A DNA stretch of 34,688 nucleotides, taken from assembly GCA_016932495.1 (NCBI GenBank), contig JAFGCR010000014.1:1-34688 (forward strand), given 5' to 3'. Below are positions 8,551-14,262 of this stretch, piece after piece (positions within the stretch are counted from its first letter, which is position 1; every line of letters starts with the position of its first letter). The notes below the pieces were generated by a model, which did not search any database, was not told where the DNA came from, and saw only the letters and a list, made by a program, of their open reading frames with translations. The DNA is from Candidatus Peregrinibacteria bacterium (lineage in GTDB: Bacteria > Patescibacteriota > Gracilibacteria > UM-FILTER-43-11). A program made the position numbers and the translations under genes.

Positions 8551-9117
8551 TCAGTTTTGTTTTAAGAAATGCCTGATCACTTCTTCGGTTTCCGTGATGT
8601 CTGCCGGAAGGGCAGAAAGCGCTTTGATCACCTGGAATTTTTCGTACCCCAGACTGACCAGCGCGTCGGCTGCTTCTTCATTGTAAGCCATGGAAATGGT
8701 CTTCCCCCCGCCCGTTGCGACAGGAATGACTTTGTTTTTCAGTTCCAGTATCAATCGTTCGGCTGTTTTTTTGCCCAGCCCTTTGATCTTGGTCAGGAGC
8801 CCGCTATCCCCGTTCAGGATGGCCTGCTGGGTGATATGTATCGGAGTCGATAGGATATCGAGCGCCATTTTGGGTCCTATTCCTGACACGCTGATCAATT
8901 GTTCAAAAAATTTCAGCTCTTCTTTTCCGGGAAAGCCATACAGCGAAATGTCATCTTCCCGTACAGCGGTGTGGATATAGAGCTGGATCTTCTGGTCTGT
9001 TTTGGCGTTGGCGATGCATTCGGTCGTCGCGAAGACTTTATAGCCAACGGATTGGGTCAGCACAAGAAGTATTTTTTCGTTTTTATCGATGATGAGGCCG
9101 TTCAGGTAGCCGATCAT
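8551..9117 (-). CDS. ruvA: Holliday junction branch migration protein RuvA
   Basis: DNA-binding subunit that assembles on Holliday junctions and loads the RuvB motor during recombinational repair. The start at 9117 gives MIGYLNGLI, the usual RuvA opening, and a 188-aa protein of normal length; the track's 39-residue extension is upstream DNA read through. OB-fold domain: residues ~1-62 (IGYLNGLIIDKNEKILLVL, REDDISLYGFPGKEELKFFEQLISVSG). Helix-hairpin-helix region: GIGPKMALDILS and IKGLGKKTAERLILELKNK. The flexible C-terminal domain that contacts RuvB ends the protein (ADALVSLGYEKFQVIKALSAL). The gene ends in TGA, lies upstream of pgi and is divergent from the M23 peptidase. ruvB is about 20 kb away. 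Confidence 0.95.
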   Translation of the reverse strand: MIGYLNGLIIDKNEKILLVLTQSVGYKVFATTECIANAKTDQKIQLYIHTAVREDDISLYGFPGKEELKFFEQLISVSGIGPKMALDILSTPIHITQQAILNGDSGLLTKIKGLGKKTAERLILELKNKVIPVATGGGKTISMAYNEEAADALVSLGYEKFQVIKALSALPADITETEEVIRHFLKQN

Positions 9118-9139
9118 GGGGGAGTGGTTAGGGGATTTT

Positions 9140-9168
9140 ATTGTAACGTTTTTTCTAGTAGAAGGGAA
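9140..9168 (-). promoter_or_regulatory. Possible ruvA promoter
   Basis: On the minus strand TACAAT (9140-9145) is preceded by a 17-nt spacer and TTCCCT (9163-9168). This would give a leader of roughly 15 nt before the ATG at 9117. The match is moderate; its main support is its mirror-like placement relative to the palindrome and the promoter on the other side. Confidence 0.35.
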
Positions 9169-9185
9169 GAATGTAAGTTCCCGTA

Positions 9186-9221
9186 CTCTGAAAGTGAGGA
9201 TAGCTATCCTCACTTTCAGAG
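9186..9221. promoter_or_regulatory. Perfect 36-bp palindrome between divergent ruvA and M23 genes
   Basis: CTCTGAAAGTGAGGATAG (9186-9203) is followed with no spacer by its exact reverse complement (9204-9221). The next bases outward (A9185, G9222) no longer pair. It lies about midway between the putative -35 boxes of ruvA (ending 9168) and the M23 gene (starting 9243). A terminator makes little sense between two gene starts. A dimeric regulator site or a cruciform-forming element is more likely. Confidence 0.7.
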
Positions 9222-9242
9222 GTGAATCATTCATCTTTTCCC

Positions 9243-9271
9243 TTCCAATTTCTCTCTGAAAATGATATAAT
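9243..9271 (+). promoter_or_regulatory. Extended -10 promoter of the M23 peptidase gene
   Basis: TGATATAAT (9263-9271) is an extended -10 box. TTCCAA (9243-9248) lies 17 nt upstream as a weak -35. The predicted start near 9278 gives a leader of about 15 nt with no Shine-Dalgarno before the ATG at 9294. Confidence 0.6.
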
Positions 9272-9293
9272 ATAGTGATAGTTTTGAACCCTT

Positions 9294-11003
9294 ATGAAAG
9301 CTTCTTTCTTTCAAAAACACCGGAAAACCGCCAGCCTGCTGATTCTTTTAAATTTTGTGTTTGTCAGCAGTGCTTTCGGGCAGATGATCCCGAGCGAGGT
9401 CCTTTCTCAGGATGAGGCGGACATTTTCCCTTTTTCCCACCTGGATTTTGAGGAAACCGATCCGTTTGAGGACAATTCTGAAGAACGTACGGTGGATTAT
9501 AGTGAGGATTTATATGAAATCACCGATGAGGGGATTTACGATTCAGAGGGTTATTTTCTGGACCCCGTATCGATTGAAGAGGCGAACCTTCCTGAAGAAA
9601 CGGTAACGAGCGCCCAGGACGCTTTTGAGGCGTATAAAGAAAGCATTATTTCCAACTGGGGCGGCAAGCGGGCCTTTACCGAAAGCCGGCTGGAAGGCAT
9701 CCGATCAAACCTGAACACAGAGAAAGACCGTTTTACTCAGCTGGAAAAAGAAATCGGCGAACTGAAAGAAAAGCTCGAGCCCCTCCAGCAGAAGATCGAA
9801 AGCCTGAAAGACCAGATCAATCTCCTGAACCACCAGCTGGTCGAGACCAAAAACAAGATCACCAATGCCGAGATACAGATCGCGGATAAAGAGATCCTGC
9901 TTCGCGACCTGATGTGGGATCTGAAGCAAAGCGAAACTGAGCTGAACATCCAGCGGAACATCGTTCTCCAGTACATCCTTCTGGTGTACCAGGAAGAAGA
10001 GAAATTTTTTGATTATTATGATGAAAGCTCCAGTACCTTAAAGCTTCTTTTGGCGGACAACAGCATGAGTGAGAACCTTTTGGGAAAAGAATATCTGGAA
10101 GTCCTGGAAGAGGCGGGACGGGAAGTCTTTTATGAACTGCATGACAAGAAAGTGGCCCTGGAAGAAAAACGTGACAAAGTGAATGAAGAACGGGAGAAGC
10201 TGGATGAACTGTACCGTTCCCTTGCCCAGGAACAGCAGATCCTGGAAGAGGGCCGCCAATCCAAAAAAGACCTGCTTGAAGAAACGATGGGCGAAGAAGA
10301 GCGTTACCAGCAATTGCTGGAAGAATCTATCCAGCAGCAGCTTGAATCCGCGATCGCCATCCAGAACATGCAGGACAACATCCAGTTTATTGAAGAAAAA
10401 TTAGAACTGCTGGATGATTCGTTGGAAAAGGTGGAAAATCTGAGTCCGGATTCAGAAAGTGTCGAGACTTTAGAGCAATTCCAGCAGGAGGTCATTGACG
10501 AATCAGGGACTGATGCAGATGAAGAAGGGGCGGCGGTGCGGGAATACGCTTTTTCATGGCCCGTTCCTCCTTTGGCGATCACGGCTTATTTCCATGATCC
10601 CACGTATCCGAAAAAATGGGGGGTCCATCAGGCCATCGATATCCGCGCTAAGCAATACACTGAGATCCGCGCGCCGGCGAACGGATATGTGTTCCAGACG
10701 AAAGACAACGGTATGGGCTACAGTTACATCATCCTGGCGCATAAGAACAAGTTTGTCACCGTGTACGGCCATGTTTCGGAGATCCGCGTGAAGGCCGGGA
10801 CGGTAGTGAAAGAAGGGGATGTCATCGGCCTGAGTGGCGGCACACCCGGCACCAAAGGGGCCGGCTGGCAGACCACTGGGCCGCATCTGCATTTTGAAGT
10901 ATGGCATGAAGGCAGCCAGGCGGACCCGCTCGACTTTTTGCCGGTTTTTGACCTTCCGATAGAATATATTCCGGACCGCTTTTTAGAAAATCTGCCTCAT
11001 TAA
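9294..11003 (+). CDS. Secreted coiled-coil M23 (LytM) peptidase, EnvC-like
   Basis: Predicted cell-wall endopeptidase or amidase activator outside the cytoplasmic membrane. Residues 1-29 form a signal peptide (KHRKTASLLILLNFVFVSSAFG). An acidic stretch follows, then a long coiled coil at ~125-395 (QLEKEIGELKEKLEPLQQKIESL and similar). The C-terminal M23 domain (~415-545) keeps the metal-binding residues: HQAID with His445 and Asp449, and HLHFEV with His531 and His533, so unlike EnvC itself it may be catalytically active. The domain order matches EnvC-type proteins that act at the septum. It is a single plus-strand gene with its own promoter; its stop overlaps the stop of convergent rsmI. Confidence 0.9.
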   Translation: MKASFFQKHRKTASLLILLNFVFVSSAFGQMIPSEVLSQDEADIFPFSHLDFEETDPFEDNSEERTVDYSEDLYEITDEGIYDSEGYFLDPVSIEEANLPEETVTSAQDAFEAYKESIISNWGGKRAFTESRLEGIRSNLNTEKDRFTQLEKEIGELKEKLEPLQQKIESLKDQINLLNHQLVETKNKITNAEIQIADKEILLRDLMWDLKQSETELNIQRNIVLQYILLVYQEEEKFFDYYDESSSTLKLLLADNSMSENLLGKEYLEVLEEAGREVFYELHDKKVALEEKRDKVNEEREKLDELYRSLAQEQQILEEGRQSKKDLLEETMGEEERYQQLLEESIQQQLESAIAIQNMQDNIQFIEEKLELLDDSLEKVENLSPDSESVETLEQFQQEVIDESGTDADEEGAAVREYAFSWPVPPLAITAYFHDPTYPKKWGVHQAIDIRAKQYTEIRAPANGYVFQTKDNGMGYSYIILAHKNKFVTVYGHVSEIRVKAGTVVKEGDVIGLSGGTPGTKGAGWQTTGPHLHFEVWHEGSQADPLDFLPVFDLPIEYIPDRFLENLPH

Positions 11004-11674
11004 ACCGGATGGATCATCACCACATATTCTCCCTTCGGTTTCCCCGCAGGAAGTTTTTCCCCGATATCGCTGATGGTCCCTCGGAAAAAAGTTTCATGGA
11101 TCTTGGTGAGCTCTTTGGCGACCACGATTTCAGCAGCCGGTTTTAAGAAATCTTTTAATTGCGTCAGCGTCTTCATCAGCCGGTGAGGGGATTCATAAAA
11201 TACCACCGTATACTCTGAACCAGCGATTTTCTGGAAGACGGTCTGCCGTCCTTTTTTAACCGGCAAAAATCCTAAATACAGAAATTTGTCGGTGGGCAGA
11301 CCCGATGCGCACAAGGCGGTGATCACGGCGCTGGCGCCCGGGACCGGGATGACTTCAATATCATTTTCCATGGCCGCCTGGATCAGTACATAGCCCGGAT
11401 CGGAAATGCCCGGCGTGCCGGCATCCGAGATCAGGGCGACATCGTCCCCGTTTTTCAGATACGCCAGCACCTTATCCACTTTGGTCTGTCCGCTGTGGCT
11501 ATGGAAGGACAGGAGCGGTTTTTTGATGCCGTAATGATCGAGCAGGATCCTGGAATGGCGGGTGTCTTCACACGCGATCAGTTCGACAGTCTCAAGGATT
11601 TTTTTGGCGCGGAACGTCAGGTCATCGAGATTGCCGATGGGGGTGGCTACGATGTGTAATTTACCTTGTTTCAT
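11000..11674 (-). CDS. rsmI: 16S rRNA (cytidine1402-2'-O)-methyltransferase RsmI
   Basis: Tetrapyrrole-methylase-fold enzyme that 2'-O-methylates C1402 in the 16S rRNA decoding centre using SAM. Motifs: LHIVATPIGNLDDLTFRAKKIL at the N-terminus, CEDTRHSRILLDHY, ALISDAGTPGISDPGY, VIPVPGASAVITALCASGLP, and FYESPHRL. The start at 11674 (MKQGKLHIV) gives 224 aa; ATG 11683 is also possible. The 32-residue track extension is translated intergenic repeat. The stop codons of this gene and the M23 gene overlap in a shared TTAA. It is the last gene of the minus-strand group headed by the IspE-like gene, but 111 nt of repeats separate it from the HIT gene. Confidence 0.95.
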   Translation of the reverse strand: MKQGKLHIVATPIGNLDDLTFRAKKILETVELIACEDTRHSRILLDHYGIKKPLLSFHSHSGQTKVDKVLAYLKNGDDVALISDAGTPGISDPGYVLIQAAMENDIEVIPVPGASAVITALCASGLPTDKFLYLGFLPVKKGRQTVFQKIAGSEYTVVFYESPHRLMKTLTQLKDFLKPAAEIVVAKELTKIHETFFRGTISDIGEKLPAGKPKGEYVVMIHPV

Positions 11675-11684
11675 AAATTTCATG

Positions 11685-11777
11685 TTGTGGGGCCATTTCA
11701 TTGTGGGGCAATTGTGGGGCCGCTTCGCTGTGGGGCGATTGTGGTTACAATTCAACCATCGCTCCACCATCGCTCCA
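11685..11777. repeat. GTGGGGC word array with covarying mini-hairpins in the rsmI leader
   Basis: TTGTGGGGC or CTGTGGGGC begins at 11685, 11701, 11712 and 11728, with a partial copy at 11739: spacing 16, 11, 16, 11. This is a 27-nt unit repeated twice (11685-11711 and 11712-11738). The two units differ only by transitions. CATTTCAT in unit 1 becomes CGCTTCGC in unit 2, so both base pairs flanking the TTC loop change together. Downstream, CCATCGCTCCA is repeated in tandem (11756-11766 and 11767-11777) and pairs with GTGGGGCGAT of the array. No gene lies here. Confidence 0.75.
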
Positions 11778-11785
11778 CTATTCGT

Positions 11786-12109
11786 TTACCCGTTCGACAT
11801 CAGATGTAAGTGGATATGGAAGATGATCTGGCCGGCTGATTCCCCGACATTGAACAACAGCTGGTAGCCGTCCAGCTTTTTTTCTTTCGCGATGTTGCGC
11901 GCCGCTAAGGCCATCTTGCCCACCAGCACCTCATCCGCTTCATCTTCTCTGAGGTCTTTAATAGTGTCGATGTGTTTTTTGGGCACGATCAGAACATGGG
12001 TTTTAGCTTTGGGATGAATATCATTAAAGGCGATGAGATCGTTATCCTCATACACGATTTCCGAAGGGATCTCTTTTTTAATGATCTTACAGAAAATACA
12101 GTCATCCAT
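11786..12109 (-). CDS. HIT family protein (histidine triad nucleotide-binding)
   Basis: Small HINT-branch hydrolase or nucleotide-binding protein, 107 aa. CIFCKIIKKEIPSEIVYEDNDLIAFNDI is the typical HINT N-terminus with a Cys pair. PKAKTHVLIVPKKHI follows, and the C-terminus has the histidine triad as FHIHLHLM (H-φ-H-φ-H-φ-φ). Known members hydrolyse purine nucleoside phosphoramidates; the substrate here cannot be read from sequence. It lies 15 nt downstream of the DsbA-like gene and has no Shine-Dalgarno. Confidence 0.92.
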   Translation of the reverse strand: MDDCIFCKIIKKEIPSEIVYEDNDLIAFNDIHPKAKTHVLIVPKKHIDTIKDLREDEADEVLVGKMALAARNIAKEKKLDGYQLLFNVGESAGQIIFHIHLHLMSNG

Positions 12110-12124
12110 GCGCGCAGGATTAAG

Positions 12125-12829
12125 TTATAAATTCGTTATAGGCAGGTCCAGACCTTCCAGCTCTTCTTTCAGGTCGGTTTTGACCTCTTCCTCAATGGCC
12201 GGTTTGTCATCTTCCAGATATCCGCTGATGACTTTTTTGATGTTTTCAAAGGGCTGCTGGCCGATGAGTTTGTATTCATTGATCAGCAGGGTCGGTTTGA
12301 CCATCACCTGATTTAAAGACGCGTATTCAATATCGTCCTGAACCGCTTTTTCATGCACTTTTGCTTCCATGCAGTCTGTCAGCGCCTCTGTGTTCAGCCC
12401 CAGGCCTTTTCCCAGCCCGATGAGTGATTTGGCGCTCAGATCTTCTTTATTATCATGGATTTTTTCGTACAGGTCCCAAAAATGTTCCTGGTCCGCCGCG
12501 CATTTCAGGGCTAATGCGGACTCGTAAAGCGGTTCATCATTGATATCCGGAACGACATAGAGATGCAGGTCGATCTTTCCCGTTTCCTGCGCCAGCGCCT
12601 TTATTCTCGGCAGGGTGTTTTTCGCAAAATCCGTGCAGTCCGCGCACGTCAGGTCGTCGAAGGCGTCGATCCGCACCTTGTTGGGCAGGGAGGGGCCTTC
12701 CTGCCGAAACGTATAGGTGAAATCCGGCGGAATCGGGCTTTCCACTCTTACAACCGGTTGGCCGGAATAGCCCATAAAAACTAAAAAGGCCAAAACGATG
12801 CTGATGAATGTCGACGCGTTTAATTTCAT
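12125..12829 (-). CDS. DsbA-like thiol oxidoreductase (thioredoxin_4 type), membrane-anchored or secreted
   Basis: Predicted extracytoplasmic disulfide oxidoreductase of 234 aa. Residues 1-25 are a signal peptide or anchor (FISIVLAFLVFMGYSG). The thioredoxin core starts near residue 50 (KVRIDAFDDLTCADCTDF) with a CADC active site. A helical insert with a further Cys pair region (ALKCAADQEHFWDLYEKIH...DCMEAK) follows, as in DsbA/Dsb-type proteins. The cis-proline loop is VKPTLLINEYKLIG. The C-terminal tail is acidic. It starts 4 nt after the IspE-like gene; AAGG 3 nt before the ATG is the nearest thing to a Shine-Dalgarno in the window. A plausible client is the very Cys-rich PilW-like protein, an inference from composition only. 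Confidence 0.88.
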   Translation of the reverse strand: MKLNASTFISIVLAFLVFMGYSGQPVVRVESPIPPDFTYTFRQEGPSLPNKVRIDAFDDLTCADCTDFAKNTLPRIKALAQETGKIDLHLYVVPDINDEPLYESALALKCAADQEHFWDLYEKIHDNKEDLSAKSLIGLGKGLGLNTEALTDCMEAKVHEKAVQDDIEYASLNQVMVKPTLLINEYKLIGQQPFENIKKVISGYLEDDKPAIEEEVKTDLKEELEGLDLPITNL

Positions 12830-12833
12830 GACC

Positions 12834-13523
12834 TTAATCTATCAGTTCGGCCCCTTTATTACAAGCGCTCCCTATCCAGATGAAATCCGTTTTTCCCCTG
12901 AAGGTTTTTTCAGATGTTTTCAGACTGACGGGACCCTTAAACTGGCCAAAGACCATTGATCTTTTTCCGCTTAATCCGGCCGATTCCGCCCCCTGTTCCT
13001 TCAGAATCCTGACCAGTGCTTTTAGGTCGGGGAAATAAGACGGGGGATTATGATTTTTGGCCCATTCTGGATCAATGAGGATGTGTTTCGGGCGGATCAG
13101 CACTATTTTTTTACTCGTTTCAGGGAGACTAAAAAAGATTTTCAGGATCGCGGGCATTTTAGGGTCAATGGTTTTGGCGATTGCTGACAGTTTTTTATTC
13201 GGCAGATTAAATCCCCATAATTGATTCAGCGCGATCAGCGCGCCGGCCGCGTTACTTAACTGGGAATGGAGGCCGCTGAAAGTGGGAATGTTTTTTTCGA
13301 TGCCGATTTTTACCCCGAATTTATTCGGTTTTAATTTTTGCAGCGCCGCTGCCGCTTTAAAAACCGGGTTTTCATCATTGGTCGGGATCTTATACCCTTT
13401 TGTTTTGAGGAGGTGTATTTTACGCTCGTTAATGGTTTTGATGGCCAACTTGTCATACAGGGCAACAGGAATCCATTTTTTGCCACTCACAATAAAAGCT
13501 GGTGTTTCAATCGTTATTTTCAT
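12834..13523 (-). CDS. IspE-like GHMP-kinase-fold protein with degenerate ATP loop
   Basis: Resembles 4-diphosphocytidyl-2-C-methylerythritol kinase but is shorter (229 aa versus about 280-300) and diverged at catalytic positions. KNIPTFSGLHSQLSNAAGALIALNQLWG aligns by eye to the GHMP motif K.IP.GAGLGGGSSDAA..L..LN.LW, but the glycine-rich GGGSSD is replaced by HSQLSN. ESAGLSGKRSMVFGQFKG corresponds to the C-terminal MSGSG..VFG loop with SGSG changed to SGKR. The N-terminal substrate motif is also shortened. It may be a non-kinase paralogue or a kinase with altered specificity. It heads the group leading to the DsbA-like and HIT genes. Confidence 0.65.
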   Translation of the reverse strand: MKITIETPAFIVSGKKWIPVALYDKLAIKTINERKIHLLKTKGYKIPTNDENPVFKAAAALQKLKPNKFGVKIGIEKNIPTFSGLHSQLSNAAGALIALNQLWGFNLPNKKLSAIAKTIDPKMPAILKIFFSLPETSKKIVLIRPKHILIDPEWAKNHNPPSYFPDLKALVRILKEQGAESAGLSGKRSMVFGQFKGPVSLKTSEKTFRGKTDFIWIGSACNKGAELID

Positions 13524-13529
13524 GGGCTG

Positions 13530-13535
13530 ATTATA
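13530..13535 (-). promoter_or_regulatory. -10 box placed for a leaderless IspE-like transcript
   Basis: TATAAT on the minus strand, with six bases (cagccc) before the ATG at 13523. With usual spacing, transcription would begin on the A of the ATG. No clear -35 is seen. The divergent gap shared with the 187-aa gene makes a promoter here likely. Confidence 0.5.
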
Positions 13536-13595
13536 AATGAAAGTGATTAGACGGAAAAGTAAGCGGTGTGATACAATACTTAAAACAGTGTTTTA

Positions 13596-13624
13596 TTGCC
13601 ATTTTTGGTCAAAATTGGTATAAT
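13596..13624 (+). promoter_or_regulatory. Strong sigma-70-type promoter for the 187-aa gene
   Basis: TTGCCA (13596-13601), a 17-nt spacer and TATAAT (13619-13624), with TGG immediately before it forming an extended -10. It is the best promoter match in the window. The start would be near 13631, leaving a leader of about 65 nt that contains the whole 51-nt hairpin element. Confidence 0.75.
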
Positions 13625-13637
13625 TAATTAATTAAAA

Positions 13638-13688
13638 GATTGAAGATTAATTTTTAACAGCGAAGCGTTTCAATTTTCAATCTTCAAT
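13638..13688 (+). repeat. 51-nt hairpin element, copy A (leader of the 187-aa gene)
   Basis: Begins GATTGAAGATTAA and ends TTCAATCTTCAAT; the ends pair over about 12 bp around a centre containing AGCGAAGCG. It matches copy B (20811-20861) at 47 of 51 positions in the same orientation; the four differences (positions 18, 21, 38, 41) are all C/T transitions. It lies between the predicted transcription start and the ATG at 13696, so it would be transcribed as a 5' leader hairpin. Confidence 0.8.
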
Positions 13689-13695
13689 AAAAAGA

Positions 13696-14259
13696 ATGCC
13701 CGCTAAAAACCAACATCCAGAGGCCGAAAAAAAACAACCCTCCGCCCACGAGTCGGTGGAGTCGTTTATTGGCCGGAAAAAGGCGGAAAAAGAGGCTGAA
13801 GTCAGAGAAGCAGTTTCCGAAAAAATGGCCGGTACGCAGGAAGAAGTGGCCGAAGTGATCGGTAGCGCGGAAAAGCCGAAAGAAAAAGTCTCTAAAAAGG
13901 CCGGGGAAAAAGGGGAGGGAAAGATGCCGGCGGGCAAAGCTCCGTCTGATGACCAAGCCGCTCAGGTCATTACGGCGGATTTAAAGGATTATGATTTTCC
14001 TTCCGAAGAGGTGATGGTCAAAAAGATCCGTACCGCCATTCAGGCTCAGATCAAATTCGAATGGAAGCGGGCGAAAAATTTTCAGGGAAAATTGGATAGC
14101 GGGGGGGCGGACGGGTATAACAAATCCATTGCCCGCATCCGCAGTCTTAAGCAGGTTTTGGCTTCCCTGTTCACTTCGGCGGCAGGTTTCTTAAAAAACC
14201 TGTACGTCAAATATTTCACGCCGGATGGGAAGCGGAGGAAGATGGAGGAGGTGGAGTAG
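13696..14259 (+). CDS. Hypothetical 187-aa charged protein
   Basis: No family recognised. Residues 1-95 are low-complexity and rich in Lys, Glu and Ala (AEKKQPSAHESVESFIGRKKAEKEAEV), probably disordered or coiled. Residues ~96-187 look like a compact helical domain (AAQVITADLKDYDF, VMVKKIRTAIQAQIKFEWKR, SIARIRSLKQVLASLFTSAA). There is no signal peptide, no Cys and no clear membrane helix. It has a strong promoter and a leader hairpin nearly identical to that of the opposing 85-aa/2087-aa operon, and its stop is 3 nt from the 2087-aa gene's stop. Shared leader and position suggest a shared role. Confidence 0.8.
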   Translation: MPAKNQHPEAEKKQPSAHESVESFIGRKKAEKEAEVREAVSEKMAGTQEEVAEVIGSAEKPKEKVSKKAGEKGEGKMPAGKAPSDDQAAQVITADLKDYDFPSEEVMVKKIRTAIQAQIKFEWKRAKNFQGKLDSGGADGYNKSIARIRSLKQVLASLFTSAAGFLKNLYVKYFTPDGKRRKMEEVE

Positions 14260-14262
14260 GGA

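Noticed and set aside
9186-9221. Palindrome as an intrinsic terminator
   Set aside because: It lies between two divergent gene starts, has no loop and no T-run.
11675-11770. N-terminal extension of RsmI in the ORF track
   Set aside because: The extra 32 residues are translated intergenic repeat; the family start is MKQGKLHIVATPIGN.
11685-11777. CRISPR array
   Set aside because: Repeat units are 9-27 nt, spacing is too short, there are no unique spacers of 30 nt or more, and no cas genes are nearby.
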